A DNA stretch of 59,896 nt from Microbacterium bovistercoris (GCF_003387575.1 NZ_QUAB01000017.1:1-59896), one strand, 5' to 3'; counted from the first letter of the stretch, positions 42,099 through 49,869 are shown. Program-made: numbers and translations. Notes: generated by a model not told the origin, from the sequence alone.

Positions 42099-42683
42099 TC
42101 ACAGGTCGTTGGGCTCCACGGCGCCAAGCTCTGCGAGCAGCCTGCTCGCAATGGCCCGAGGGTCCTCGGGATCGGTTGTCGTGAGGAGTCCGCTGTCGAT
42201 CTCGTCGGCGAGGTATGCCGCAGTGTCGTTCTCCGAGATGGCGCGGGCGAGCGACGGGATTCCCGTCGCTATAGCGGCAGTCAGCGTTGTCCACTGAGGC
42301 GAGTCATTGATGGGGGTACGTCCAGCAGCCGCTGCCTTCTCGAACTCCCTCAGCGCGGCAATTCCTTCTACGGTCGACTTCGAGTACCGGCTCGAAACAG
42401 CCTGAGGACTCGCGTTCTGGGCGCGAGCCACGTTCGCCATGGTCGGGCGTGGCTGATGGAAGCGATGAGCATAAGCGGTCAGGAACGACCGAAGGTCTTT
42501 TGACGCCTGCAGGACTGCTTCAGTTTGCTGAAGGGTCTCCGTGAGCTCATCGTCGATGTCGTGGGCACCCCGAGGCCAAGTAATCGCCTCCAGGGCTGCA
42601 GCGTGGTGCGCGATGTTGGCGCGTAGTGCGTCAATCACGATCCGCACGCTCTCTGGAACTTCGCCCCACTGGACGTCTGCCAT
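42099..42683 (-). CDS. helix-turn-helix-like regulator heading the defence operon
   Basis: A 194-residue protein; ATG 42683 is chosen for the GGGAGG site just before it, discarding about 41 upstream codons. Helical throughout, with a possible HTH at RPTMANVARAQNASPQAVSS. The C-terminal part is acidic. It is first in the leftward operon and divergent from the conjugation/replication genes, the position of a controlling regulator (C-protein or Kor-like). No KorSA/GntR gene is otherwise seen in the element. Function is inferred from place. Confidence 0.55.
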   Translation of the reverse strand: MADVQWGEVPESVRIVIDALRANIAHHAAALEAITWPRGAHDIDDELTETLQQTEAVLQASKDLRSFLTAYAHRFHQPRPTMANVARAQNASPQAVSSRYSKSTVEGIAALREFEKAAAAGRTPINDSPQWTTLTAAIATGIPSLARAISENDTAAYLADEIDSGLLTTTDPEDPRAIASRLLAELGAVEPNDL

Positions 42684-42711
42684 CACTACCTCCCGTGCAG
42701 GTTCAGTGTAG

Positions 42712-42790
42712 GGCATGCGTTTATAAGTGTCAGGTTCAAGAGTACGTATGCCATAAAGAAAACTTGACAATGAAGGGATTGCGGTAGATC
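42712..42790. promoter_or_regulatory. divergent control region of the element
   Basis: GGCATGCGT (42712-42720) and ACGTATGCC (42744-42752) form an inverted repeat with one mismatch, a likely operator. For the rightward genes, TTGACA at 42764-42769 precedes a TAGATC-like -10 at 42785-42790 (15-bp gap, short). The region is AT-rich. GAAGGAGGA at 42811 is the downstream ribosome binding site. Confidence 0.5.
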
Positions 42791-42824
42791 CTGATGTCGT
42801 CAACAACGACGAAGGAGGAGCAAG

Positions 42825-43223
42825 ATGGCACTTCAGTCAGGAATCCCGGTGAGCTTCGAGGCCTACTTCCCGCGTGGCGCGTACATGGTGGGCGAGGTCG
42901 AAGCCGTCGTGAAGTGGTCGGACGACGGCCAGCGGCAGGGCCAGGACGCAGACAAGTCGAGCGGCAAGCCGCTGTGGCAGGTGCGCGTCATCGACGCGGA
43001 TCCCGAAGCTCGCAAGGGTCAGAACGAGGTCACGGTCAAGATCGCGAGCATCTCGCAGCCGACCGCACCGCCGGAAGCGAACGGACTGCCCTTCCGCCCG
43101 GTGATGTTCGAGGGCCTCTCGGTCACGCCCTACGTGAAGGAGACGGGCGGGCGCCCCCGTGTCGCGTTCTCGCTCCGGGCGAGCGAGATGAAGCCTGCCG
43201 GCAAGCCCCGCGGCGGTGAGTGA
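42825..43223 (+). CDS. conserved AICE hypothetical protein (Pra/SSB-like position)
   Basis: A 132-residue protein, ATG 42825 behind a strong GAAGGAGGAG site. It is beta-rich with basic and acidic patches (PVSFEAYFPRGAYMVGEVEAV, WQVRVIDADPEAR) and a Lys/Arg/Gly-rich C-terminus, compatible with a small OB-like nucleic-acid-binding protein. It heads the transfer and replication genes and overlaps the translocase start by one base. In pSAM2-type elements this slot holds activators such as Pra or unassigned proteins; I cannot be more specific. Confidence 0.6.
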   Translation: MALQSGIPVSFEAYFPRGAYMVGEVEAVVKWSDDGQRQGQDADKSSGKPLWQVRVIDADPEARKGQNEVTVKIASISQPTAPPEANGLPFRPVMFEGLSVTPYVKETGGRPRVAFSLRASEMKPAGKPRGGE

Positions 43224-44629
43224 TGAACTGGTCCTGGACTGCCGAGCGTGAGTACTGGGCGTGGGAGATCCCGAAGCTGTGGCGGGTCGGAAAGTGGGTT
43301 CTCCTCGCGGTGATCCTGCTTTCCTTCGTGGGAATGATCCCGGGCGTCGGACAGGTGATGAATCTGCTGATCGTGTCGATCCCCGTCGCTGCCATCGTCC
43401 GCAGGATCATCGCGGTTCGACACTTCGACCAGATTGCGCACAAGCGGTGGCAGGCACGCACGTCGAAATGGATTCGCGAGAACTGGACGGGGCTCGCGCG
43501 CAACCTTCGTCTCGAGGTGCGGGATCTCGCGGGCAATCCCGTCGTCGCAGGTGTGGGCCGGCCGGTGTGGTCCGAATGGTCATGCGTGGTGCCTGTCGTC
43601 CTTCCTGCGGGGCTGGTCCGGGAAGACCTTGTAGCTGCAACTGGTCACATCGCGCAGGCCCTCGGCGCGGTTCGAGTGACGGTCCTGGGCGATCGCATCG
43701 GGGCGCTCGCCCTGAGCGTCGAGTACGTCGACGTTCTCGGGCAGCCCTTCTCGTTCCCACTCGGAGGCGCATGGGACGGGAAGACCGTGCTCATGGGCGT
43801 CACCGAGAGTGGAGCGGAGTGGCGTATGCCGATCGGTCCTCACACGCTCGTCGCAGGCTCGTCCGGCAGCGGCAAGGCATCACTGGTCTGGGGGCTCCTC
43901 CTGGGGCTGGCCCAGCCAATCCATCAGGGCCTCATCGAGGTCTGGGGGATCGACCGCAAGGGCGGCATGGAACTCGCCATGGGGCGTGACCTGCTGACCC
44001 GCTTCGCCGACGATGCTGCGCATTCGGTTGTGCTGCTCGAGGAGGCGGTGGAGCAGATGCAGGCTCGGGCGCGCTCGCTTGCCGGGCGCACCAGGCAGCA
44101 CACGGCATCGATCGACAGTCCGACGGTGATCGTACTCATCGATGAACTCGCGGCACTCACGGCATATGAGACGGACAGGGACATGCTCAGGCGTGCGAAT
44201 GCGGCGATAGCGACTCTGGCATCTCAGGGGCGGGCGGTTGGCTTCGTGCTCTTCGCCTGTCTGCAGGACCCGAGGAAGGAGACGCTCCCGGCGCGCGGAC
44301 TCTTCACCCAGACCGTGGGGCTGAGGCTTCGCGATCGAATCGAGACCGCGATGGTTCTAGGTGAGGGTGCGGTTGCCGCCGGCGCACTGTGTCATGAGAT
44401 CTCGCCGACCACTCCGGGAATGGCCTACGTCCTCCCGGAGACGGGGGCCGCGCCAGAGCGAGTTCGCGCAGCGTTCGCACCCGATGAGCAGATCCGTGAG
44501 GCAGCTCTGGCGTACTTCGCACCGCATCCGCGGCCTGTCACGGTCCCGGTTCAGGAAGAAGAACCTGCTCCGCGGCGCACTCGTACTCGTCGTCCCAGGA
44601 AGAACACCGAACAGCAGGAGGAGTCATGA
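43223..44629 (+). CDS. FtsK/SpoIIIE-family conjugative translocase (TraSA/TraB-like)
   Basis: A 468-residue membrane-anchored dsDNA pump. Two hydrophobic helices lie at about residues 22-60, and the motor domain follows. Walker A reads AGSSGSGKASLVWG: the residue after the catalytic Lys is Ala rather than Ser/Thr, followed by Ser. Walker B is TVIVLIDELAAL. In actinomycete conjugation one such protein forms a hexameric pore and moves double-stranded DNA between cells. It overlaps the upstream stop by one base and the next gene by four. A basic, Arg-rich tail ends the protein. Confidence 0.88.
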   Translation: MNWSWTAEREYWAWEIPKLWRVGKWVLLAVILLSFVGMIPGVGQVMNLLIVSIPVAAIVRRIIAVRHFDQIAHKRWQARTSKWIRENWTGLARNLRLEVRDLAGNPVVAGVGRPVWSEWSCVVPVVLPAGLVREDLVAATGHIAQALGAVRVTVLGDRIGALALSVEYVDVLGQPFSFPLGGAWDGKTVLMGVTESGAEWRMPIGPHTLVAGSSGSGKASLVWGLLLGLAQPIHQGLIEVWGIDRKGGMELAMGRDLLTRFADDAAHSVVLLEEAVEQMQARARSLAGRTRQHTASIDSPTVIVLIDELAALTAYETDRDMLRRANAAIATLASQGRAVGFVLFACLQDPRKETLPARGLFTQTVGLRLRDRIETAMVLGEGAVAAGALCHEISPTTPGMAYVLPETGAAPERVRAAFAPDEQIREAALAYFAPHPRPVTVPVQEEEPAPRRTRTRRPRKNTEQQEES

Positions 44630-45039
44630 ACAAGTCAGTCAAGGCGACGATGATCATTGCCGGAGTTGTTGGAGCGATCGCGTTCTTCGGGGGAGGCGTG
44701 CTCGTAGGGGCAGCTGTCGCGGGCGTAGACAGCCGCGTGTCCGCCGCGGAGCGTGGGCCCAAGCCGGTTCCGTGCAACCTGACCATGACATGGGATCGTG
44801 CCTCGCAGTCGTTCTCAGCGGGATATGACGAGTCCGCGTTCGTCAGCAGTACTCCGGAGTACGGACGTATCGCCAACCTCTCGTGTTCGGATGGCGAGAT
44901 TCTCGCCTGGCAGACGCAGCGACGCGCGGATGGGCTTGATGACGAAGTGTGCCGCCCGGTGCTCTCCGACGGTGTGGATGGTGCCGTGCGGGTTGTCGGT
45001 TGTGCCTTCCCGGTGGTGGTGGATGATGACGCTCGGTGA
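44626..45039 (+). CDS. small membrane-anchored hypothetical protein of the AICE
   Basis: A 137-residue protein with one N-terminal membrane helix (MIIAGVVGAIAFFGGGVLVGA) and an outer domain with three Cys. ATGA overlap joins it to the translocase gene. Small membrane proteins in this place in AICEs (Spd-like) help spread the element along mycelium, but host cells of this genus are rods, so the role is open. Confidence 0.65.
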   Translation: MNKSVKATMIIAGVVGAIAFFGGGVLVGAAVAGVDSRVSAAERGPKPVPCNLTMTWDRASQSFSAGYDESAFVSSTPEYGRIANLSCSDGEILAWQTQRRADGLDDEVCRPVLSDGVDGAVRVVGCAFPVVVDDDAR

Positions 45040-46384
45040 GGTCGTCGCGTCCCGGCTCCGGAGCCCGGACTTCGATCGGTGGATGGCCGGCGCCGCTCGC
45101 GTCGGGTTCTGCTCGAACCCCGTTCGTCTCGTCGGGTCGTCGGCGACGATGGACGGAGGCACAGGCGAGGTCCTGCGCGAATTTGCGACGTCACGTCAGC
45201 CCGACGGACTGACCTACGTCCGGTGTGGGAATCGCCGTGCACGCCGTTGCGAATCATGCAGCCATGAGTACAAGGGTGACACGTGGCACATGATCATGGC
45301 CGGTGCAGCCGGTGGGATGAAGGGGGTGCCCGAGGGCGTAGCGGAGCATCCGATGGTGTTCCTGACTCTCACGGCTCCATCGTTCGGGGCGGTCCATTCG
45401 CCAGCTGGATCCTCGCGGCGGGGAAAGTGCGCTCATGGCATCGATCGTGGATGCCGCTGTGAGCACGCGGAGGGAGACGCGGTTCTTGGGGATCCGATGT
45501 GTGCCGAGTGCTACGACTATGCCGGGCACATCGTGTGGCAGTTCTTCGCGCCAGAGCTTTGGCGGCGATTCACGATCCTGCTCAGGCGCCATCTTGCGCG
45601 GGAACTCGGACTCACTCAGCGGGTAGCTGCTGAACACGTCCGGCTTCAGTTCGCGAAGGTCGCCGAGTTTCAGCGGCGTGGTGCCGTGCATTTCCACGCG
45701 ATCATCCGTCTCGATGGCGTGAGCGAAACGGAAGAATTTCCTCCGCCACCAGCCGACGCGGGGGAGCGCGAGCTGATCGCAGCCATCCGCTCTGCCGCGC
45801 GCGCCACAGCCTTCGAAGCTCCTCTGGTTCCCGGGGAGGGAACTCGACGGATCCTCCGTTGGGGCGTCCAGCTCGACGTGCGTTCGATCGTTCGTCGGGA
45901 GGGGCTGGGCGGGGCTCTGTCGGATCGAGCCGTGGCCGCCTACATCGCCAAGTACGCGACCAAGGCGACTGAAGACCTCGATGGGCGGGCAGACGGACGG
46001 GCGCACGTCAGACGGCTCAAGGGCACCGCCGAACTCATCGCCGAGGACGACGCTGACGGCGCCTACGCGTTCCTTGGCAAGTGGTCGCACATGCTCGGCT
46101 TCCGAGGACACTTCTCGTCGAAGTCTCGGCGCTATTCGGTGACGCTCGGTTCCCTCAGGGAGGCGCGGAGGAGGTGGCGACTCGATCGGATCATCGAGGA
46201 AGCGCGCGAGGAAGGGCACGAGATCGAAGAGGTGCTGGTCGTCGGCTCGTGGAGCTTCGCAGGCATGGGCTGGCTCAACGAAGGCGATCGCGCCCTGGCG
46301 ATGGATGCTGCACGGGCGGCTCGGGAGTGGAGAGACGCACGGCGGGTGCAGTTCAACACAAAGGAAGGAGAGAAGGATGATTGA
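45026..46384 (+). CDS. RepSA-like rolling-circle replication initiator
   Basis: A 452-residue protein. Its N-terminal third has many Cys (RCGNRRARRCESCSHEYKGD, CEHAEGD, MCAECYDY) for zinc binding. The HUH-type core has FQRRGAVHFHAIIRLDG and a plausible catalytic Tyr region AVAAYIAKYATKATED. This matches RepSA/pIJ101-like initiators of AICEs that replicate briefly by rolling circle after excision. The start is ATG 45026 or 45023, inside the end of the preceding gene (14-17 base overlap). Confidence 0.85.
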   Translation: MTLGEVVASRLRSPDFDRWMAGAARVGFCSNPVRLVGSSATMDGGTGEVLREFATSRQPDGLTYVRCGNRRARRCESCSHEYKGDTWHMIMAGAAGGMKGVPEGVAEHPMVFLTLTAPSFGAVHSPAGSSRRGKCAHGIDRGCRCEHAEGDAVLGDPMCAECYDYAGHIVWQFFAPELWRRFTILLRRHLARELGLTQRVAAEHVRLQFAKVAEFQRRGAVHFHAIIRLDGVSETEEFPPPPADAGERELIAAIRSAARATAFEAPLVPGEGTRRILRWGVQLDVRSIVRREGLGGALSDRAVAAYIAKYATKATEDLDGRADGRAHVRRLKGTAELIAEDDADGAYAFLGKWSHMLGFRGHFSSKSRRYSVTLGSLREARRRWRLDRIIEEAREEGHEIEEVLVVGSWSFAGMGWLNEGDRALAMDAARAAREWRDARRVQFNTKEGEKDD

Positions 46385-46616
46385 CCAGATGAAGCTCGTC
46401 GACGATGGTGCGGCGACGGACCTGGAAGAGCTGGACGCATACCTGACTCGTCGAGAGGTCGCAGCGCGGTGCCGGGTCCCGCTGTCGACGTTCGACTCGC
46501 TGCGGCGGCAGGCGCGAGTCCCGTTCCCGGATGCTCACATGGGCAAGCACATGCTTTGGCGCGCATCGACGATCGAAGCATTTCTCGAGTCTGGCGGCAC
46601 TCGTGGTCTCGAATAA
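46377..46616 (+). CDS. xis: excisionase (MerR/AlpA-type helix-turn-helix)
   Basis: A 79-residue winged-helix protein: AYLTRREVAARCRVPLSTFD, then MGKHMLWRASTIEAFLE, typical of small Xis proteins that bend att DNA and favour excision. It has a very strong AAGGAAGGAG site, overlaps rep by 8 bases and overlaps the integrase start by 14 bases. It therefore sits in the usual rep-xis-int order. Confidence 0.87.
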   Translation: MIDQMKLVDDGAATDLEELDAYLTRREVAARCRVPLSTFDSLRRQARVPFPDAHMGKHMLWRASTIEAFLESGGTRGLE

Positions 46617-47745
46617 CGCCAGGCTCGATCCGAAGACGCGCAAGCCTCTCCCAGAGGGCATCCGCTACCGCGCGGATCGGAATCGGTATCAGGTCAGGGT
46701 CTGGGCCATCGGGCTGAATGGTGAATGGCGAGAGCGGAGCTTCCTCGTGCCGACGCTGTCTGAAGCAAAGCGGTTCCGCGCTGAGGCGCAGACTCGGATC
46801 AAGCCTGACGGCGCAATGACCCTCTCGGGATGGCACTCGCAGGCGTGGCCAGCGATCCGGGACAGCGTCAGACCGTCGACGGCCCGCGCATATGACGTCT
46901 CTTGGCGAAAGCGGGTGAAGCCGTGGCTCGGGCACAAGAAGCTCGAAGCGATCACCGTCGGCGACATCGAGGCGGCGATTGCCGGATGGGACGGCTCCGC
47001 GTCGACGCGCATTGACGCCCTCGCGTTCCTAAGCCGGCTTCTCGACAACGCGATGCGTGCTGAGATCATCCCTCTCAATCTGGCGCGCCTCGCCCGTCGG
47101 CCACGACCGGAAGCTCACCACAGCCTTCGTTCGCGGGCACTCACGACAGAGGAGGTCGATCTGCTCATCGCGTCCATCGAAGACGGGGTATATCGCCGGT
47201 ACATCGCGGCTCTCGCATACACGGGCATGCGCGCAGGGGAGGGGGCAGCGCTAAAGGTCGGTGACGTGGACCTCACGGCAGGCGTGATTCATGTCCGGCG
47301 CAGTCTGTCGACCGGACGCACCGGGCAGATTGTGGAGCAGTCACCGAAGAGCCGGAAGGAGCGCACGGTGCCGCTTCCCGCCAAGCTGCGGCCCCATCTC
47401 ACGGTTGCGATGCAGGGGAAGCGCCGCACGGAACTCGTGTTCACCGGGCCGCGGGGCGGGAAGCTGAATGGCTCCAACGTCAGACGCGCCGTCGACTGGA
47501 AATCGATCAGGGTGAAGCTCGATCGAGAGGATCTTCGCATTCACGACCTGCGGCACACACTCGCCACGATGCTGTTCGACGCCGGGGCGGCAGCGAACGA
47601 CGTCCAGGCTGTGCTTGGGCATTCGAGCATGCAGGTCACTGAGAAATACAGCAGGGCGCGTGCGGATGTGGCAGTGCGAGCGGGGCGGGCGCTCGACCAA
47701 CTGTTTTCAGCAGACGAGAGAAAGAAGCAAGGAGAAGAACGATGA
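46603..47745 (+). CDS. int: tyrosine integrase of the element
   Basis: A 380-residue site-specific recombinase, start GTG 46603 inside xis. It has an N-terminal arm-binding region, a SAM-like core-binding domain (SARPSTARAYDVSW-like at about 85-170) and the catalytic domain: Arg in YTGMRAGEGAAL, HDLRHTLATMLF with the His-x-x-Arg box, LGHSSMQVTEKYS with the nucleophile Tyr. It should catalyse recombination between the 48-bp att cores in tRNA-Phe. The right att lies 1.8 kb further on. Confidence 0.93.
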   Translation: MVSNNARLDPKTRKPLPEGIRYRADRNRYQVRVWAIGLNGEWRERSFLVPTLSEAKRFRAEAQTRIKPDGAMTLSGWHSQAWPAIRDSVRPSTARAYDVSWRKRVKPWLGHKKLEAITVGDIEAAIAGWDGSASTRIDALAFLSRLLDNAMRAEIIPLNLARLARRPRPEAHHSLRSRALTTEEVDLLIASIEDGVYRRYIAALAYTGMRAGEGAALKVGDVDLTAGVIHVRRSLSTGRTGQIVEQSPKSRKERTVPLPAKLRPHLTVAMQGKRRTELVFTGPRGGKLNGSNVRRAVDWKSIRVKLDREDLRIHDLRHTLATMLFDAGAAANDVQAVLGHSSMQVTEKYSRARADVAVRAGRALDQLFSADERKKQGEER

Positions 47746-48119
47746 ACATTGTGGTGCTCGAGGTGCAGCGGACAAAACGTCAGGACATGAGCTCCGAGAA
47801 AGCCCAACTTGTCGGGCAGTCGCTCGCAGCTGACGCTGCTGTGCTCGCAGTTTGGATCGCCGCGGACGGGAACGATGCAGTCCGTGGTGTGCCGAGACTG
47901 CAGTTCGCTGTGCGCGGGACGGATCCAAAGGCAGCGGCATACGAATTCGAGCCTGCTGTAACGAAGGCTGCAAGAGAACACCGCGTGAGGCTGTCTGTGT
48001 GCTACTTCACTCGAAGGGATCCCGACGTCGTTCCTCAGGAGATTGCGGAGGCGCTCGGCGTCAAGGTGATGCCGAATCACGCGACAGTGGTCTCGATGAT
48101 CAAACGCCCTCACATGTGA
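47742..48119 (+). CDS. hypothetical protein after integrase
   Basis: A 125-residue protein overlapping int by 4 bases (ATGA). It is alpha/beta with a first strand NIVVLEVQRTKRQD and a later HRVRLSVCYFTRRDPD. No family is recognised. The overlap says it is translated with int; a role in integration control is possible. Confidence 0.5.
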   Translation: MNIVVLEVQRTKRQDMSSEKAQLVGQSLAADAAVLAVWIAADGNDAVRGVPRLQFAVRGTDPKAAAYEFEPAVTKAAREHRVRLSVCYFTRRDPDVVPQEIAEALGVKVMPNHATVVSMIKRPHM

Positions 48120-48412
48120 AATGTGGGCGCCGGTCGCGCGCGCTCCGGCACATACTCGCCGGCGCTGTCTTCCGGGCCGCAGAGCGCGAGGCACTCTGGG
48201 CAGTATGGCTGTGCGTCCATAGCGGACCGATTGGGGCCGAAGCACACCAGGCTGACGCCACAGAGCGCGAATGGGTGGCGCTGGTCCACTCCGGAGAATA
48301 CCTCGGCCAGCATGTCGGCCGCATGCTCGTCATCGTCAATGATGTGCAGGTAGCGGTCGCGCCACTCCACGTCGTTCCACGCGCGAACCTTCGGCTGAGC
48401 GACTGTGAGCAT
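48110..48412 (-). CDS. zinc-ribbon-like small protein
   Basis: A 100-residue protein starting at ATG 48412, 5 bases after AAGGAGG; an earlier codon at 48487 lacks a ribosome binding site. A C-terminal CPECLALCG with two upstream Cys (ALCGVSLVC) suggests a small zinc ribbon. It is common in actinobacterial mobile regions as an unassigned protein. It converges with, and overlaps by 10 bases, the gene after int. Confidence 0.55.
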   Translation of the reverse strand: MLTVAQPKVRAWNDVEWRDRYLHIIDDDEHAADMLAEVFSGVDQRHPFALCGVSLVCFGPNRSAMDAQPYCPECLALCGPEDSAGEYVPERARPAPTFHM

Positions 48413-48558
48413 GGCTCCTCCTTCCGGAACTACTCCGTTGACTTCAGCATTGCTCGTGCGTCCGACGTCGGTGGCCGGAGGCAGCATTTGTAGTCCTAAT
48501 CGGGTACAAACGCTGCAGCGCGGTGCGGAGCAAGCACGCTCTGGGGAAGGATGACGAC

Positions 48559-48861
48559 ATGAACCTCTACCTGGTGCGCAATGACCGCGGGCGTGCGGTC
48601 TGGGTTGCCTGGGAAGACGACGAGATGCGGATCTGGTCGTACCTGCAGAACACCGGAAAGTTCCACCTCAATCAGGGGCTCTATCTCGACTTCTACTTCG
48701 ATCAAAACAACACGTACGAGCCGGCTACGGTCGAGACGGCAAGACAGGCAATCCGGGACGGGGTCGGGCATCTCGACGCGCGGGTCTGGGCCCACCGCAT
48801 TCGGCGATTCGAGGCAGATCCCGCCGCTCGCGCGGCTGATGAGGTGCTCCGTCACGGTTGA
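48559..48861 (+). CDS. hypothetical protein near right end of element
   Basis: A 100-residue protein, ATG 48559, with AAGG 8 bases before. NLYLVRNDRGRAVWVAWEDDEMR and RIWSYLQNTGKFHLNQ suggest a small beta-sheet protein followed by a helical end. No family is recognised. It is the last gene before the noncoding end of the element. Confidence 0.5.
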   Translation: MNLYLVRNDRGRAVWVAWEDDEMRIWSYLQNTGKFHLNQGLYLDFYFDQNNTYEPATVETARQAIRDGVGHLDARVWAHRIRRFEADPAARAADEVLRHG

Positions 48862-49492
48862 CTCGTTCAGCGCCGCGAATCGATGCCGTTGGCGCAACGG
48901 AGCTGTTGCCCAACTTGTCCAGCAGCTTGCTGGATCGTGTGAGGACTACACGCAGCCCGTTGTTCATCGGGAGCGCGACGATTGGTGACCGTGACATGTA
49001 GGGACTTATAGGGACTTATAGCGAACCACTAGATCCCGCTATAACTGCCTATACCCGTGTCACTAGGACTTCGACAGCTCCCGGGCGCCGAACATCTCGA
49101 CTCGGCCGGGGCCGGGTGTGTTCCTGCGAGCCCGCTGGCCTTCGCATTGCCCGGCGCGTTGCCCCATGTCCAGCAGCTTGCTGCGCAGATCAGGTCCTGA
49201 CCTGCGTCGACGCAGATCGCCGGCCGTCGGTGCCAGTGGCTCGTGTGCAATGGGTCGTTGCACAAATAGTCCAACGGCTCGTTGGACATCTGATTGGCCA
49301 ACGACCCGTTGGAGAATTGCTTGAGACCAAGGGCCACTTCCCGAGTTCCCGGCACAATCCCGGCACAAGCTCTGGCAGCGGCGCGTTCCGTCTCGCTGCG
49401 CTCGCTCAACGACCGGGGCTTCGACTGCTCAGCAGCCGGGCCGGATCAGCCCGGGAGGACGCCTCAGAAACCGCTCCTCACCAGGGGAAAGC
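48862..49492. other. noncoding right end of the element
   Basis: About 630 bases without a convincing gene. It holds a 17-bp direct repeat TGTCCAGCAGCTTGCTG (48916-48932 and 49167-49183), a tandem GGGACTTATA pair (49001-49020) and three hairpins (next entry). A REP-like TTCCGTCTCGCTGCGCTCGC lies at 49386. These are the kinds of sites expected for integrase arms, excisionase, replication origin or transfer locus. Confidence 0.6.
49245..49312. repeat. three-hairpin cluster
   Basis: GTGCAA-TGGGTCG-TTGCAC (49245-49263), TCCAACG-GCT-CGTTGGA (49270-49286) and CCAACG-ACC-CGTTGG (49298-49312) follow one another. Hairpins 2 and 3 share the stem CCAACG/CGTTGG. This could be the replication origin acted on by the RepSA-like protein or the transfer site. 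Confidence 0.65.
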
Positions 49493-49526
49493 AAAACCCC
49501 CGCGATGTAGAAGCTACGCGAGGGTT
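49493..49526 (-). terminator. tRNA-Phe terminator hairpin (element-borne copy)
   Basis: The minus strand reads AAACCCTCGCGTAGC then CGCGGGGGTTTT after a short loop. It is placed just after the tRNA-Phe trailer hairpin and is near-identical to 32394-32426. Confidence 0.7.
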
Positions 49527-49530
49527 TCTG

Positions 49531-49551
49531 GGACCGTTGTAACGACGGTCC
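49531..49551 (-). other. tRNA-trailer hairpin, element version
   Basis: GGACCGT, loop TGTAACG, ACGGTCC. Four of seven stem pairs differ from the copy at 32431-32451 and all four are compensated, while the loop is unchanged. Confidence 0.72.
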
Positions 49552-49597
49552 TTGTGGCTCCGACCGGCATCGATCCGGTGACCTTTCGATTTTCAGT
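49550..49597. repeat. right attachment site of integrative element
   Basis: Identical over 48 bases to 32450-32497. It lies inside the intact tRNA-Phe gene, covering its anticodon loop to 3' end, so the element carries a replacement 3' end that keeps the tRNA functional. Confidence 0.92.
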
Positions 49598-49627
49598 CGA
49601 ACGCTCTACCAACTGAGCTACAGAGCC
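49555..49627 (-). tRNA. tRNA-Phe (GAA)
   Basis: A 73-nt cloverleaf on the minus strand: acceptor GGCTCTG with matching CGGAGCC (one G-T), D-loop AGTTGGTA, anticodon stem TTCGA/TCGAA around loop CTGAAAA (anticodon GAA), and T-arm ACCGG/CCGGT-type. CCA is not encoded. It is the integration target; its 3' half now comes from the element. Confidence 0.95.
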
Positions 49628-49696
49628 TCACGGCACATCATGATCTGCCGCGTCTTAGACGAAGAGCCTCCTCGAAAGAAGGCTCATCGCTAGGAG

Positions 49697-49770
49697 CGAC
49701 CCTGACGGGACTTGAACCCGCGACCTCCGCCGTGACAGGGCGGCACGCTAACCAACTGCGCTACAGGGCC
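49697..49770 (-). tRNA. tRNA-Asp (GTC)
   Basis: A 74-nt cloverleaf: acceptor GGCCCTG paired with CAGGGTC, D-loop AGTTGGTTAGC, anticodon loop CTGTCAC (GTC), and T-arm GCGGGTTCAAGTCCCGT. It is the middle gene of a Glu-Asp-Phe cluster on the minus strand. Confidence 0.96.
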
Positions 49771-49796
49771 ATAACTATTCAATTGTATCGGATGAG

Positions 49797-49869
49797 TGAC
49801 CCCAACGGGATTCGAACCCGTGCTACCGCCGTGAAAGGGCGGCGTCCTAGGCCGCTAAACGATGGGGCC
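49797..49869 (-). tRNA. tRNA-Glu (TTC)
   Basis: A 73-nt cloverleaf: acceptor GGCCCCA, anticodon loop CTTTCAC (TTC) and T-arm CACGGGTTCGAATCCCGT. It is the first gene of the tRNA cluster; no gene is seen in the 230 bases upstream to the M23 peptidase. Confidence 0.96.

Larger units (their letters stand above)
32498..49597. mobile_element. 17.1-kb AICE-like integrative element in tRNA-Phe with defence cargo
   Basis: The element is bounded by 48-bp direct repeats exactly 17,100 bp apart. The right half (42.8-48.9 kb) has the core order of pSAM2-type actinomycete integrative and conjugative elements: conserved hypothetical, FtsK/TraSA-like translocase, small membrane protein, RepSA-like initiator, excisionase, tyrosine integrase. 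The left half (32.6-42.7 kb) is a leftward operon with a DNA methyltransferase, helicase and SMC-like ATPase. Left-half base composition is visibly less GC-rich than the host flanks. The core genes are intact, so it may still excise. Confidence 0.88.

Noticed and set aside
49555..49627. tRNA-Phe as a broken gene at the integration site
   Set aside because: The right copy is complete and folds normally; only the left fragment at 32450 is partial.
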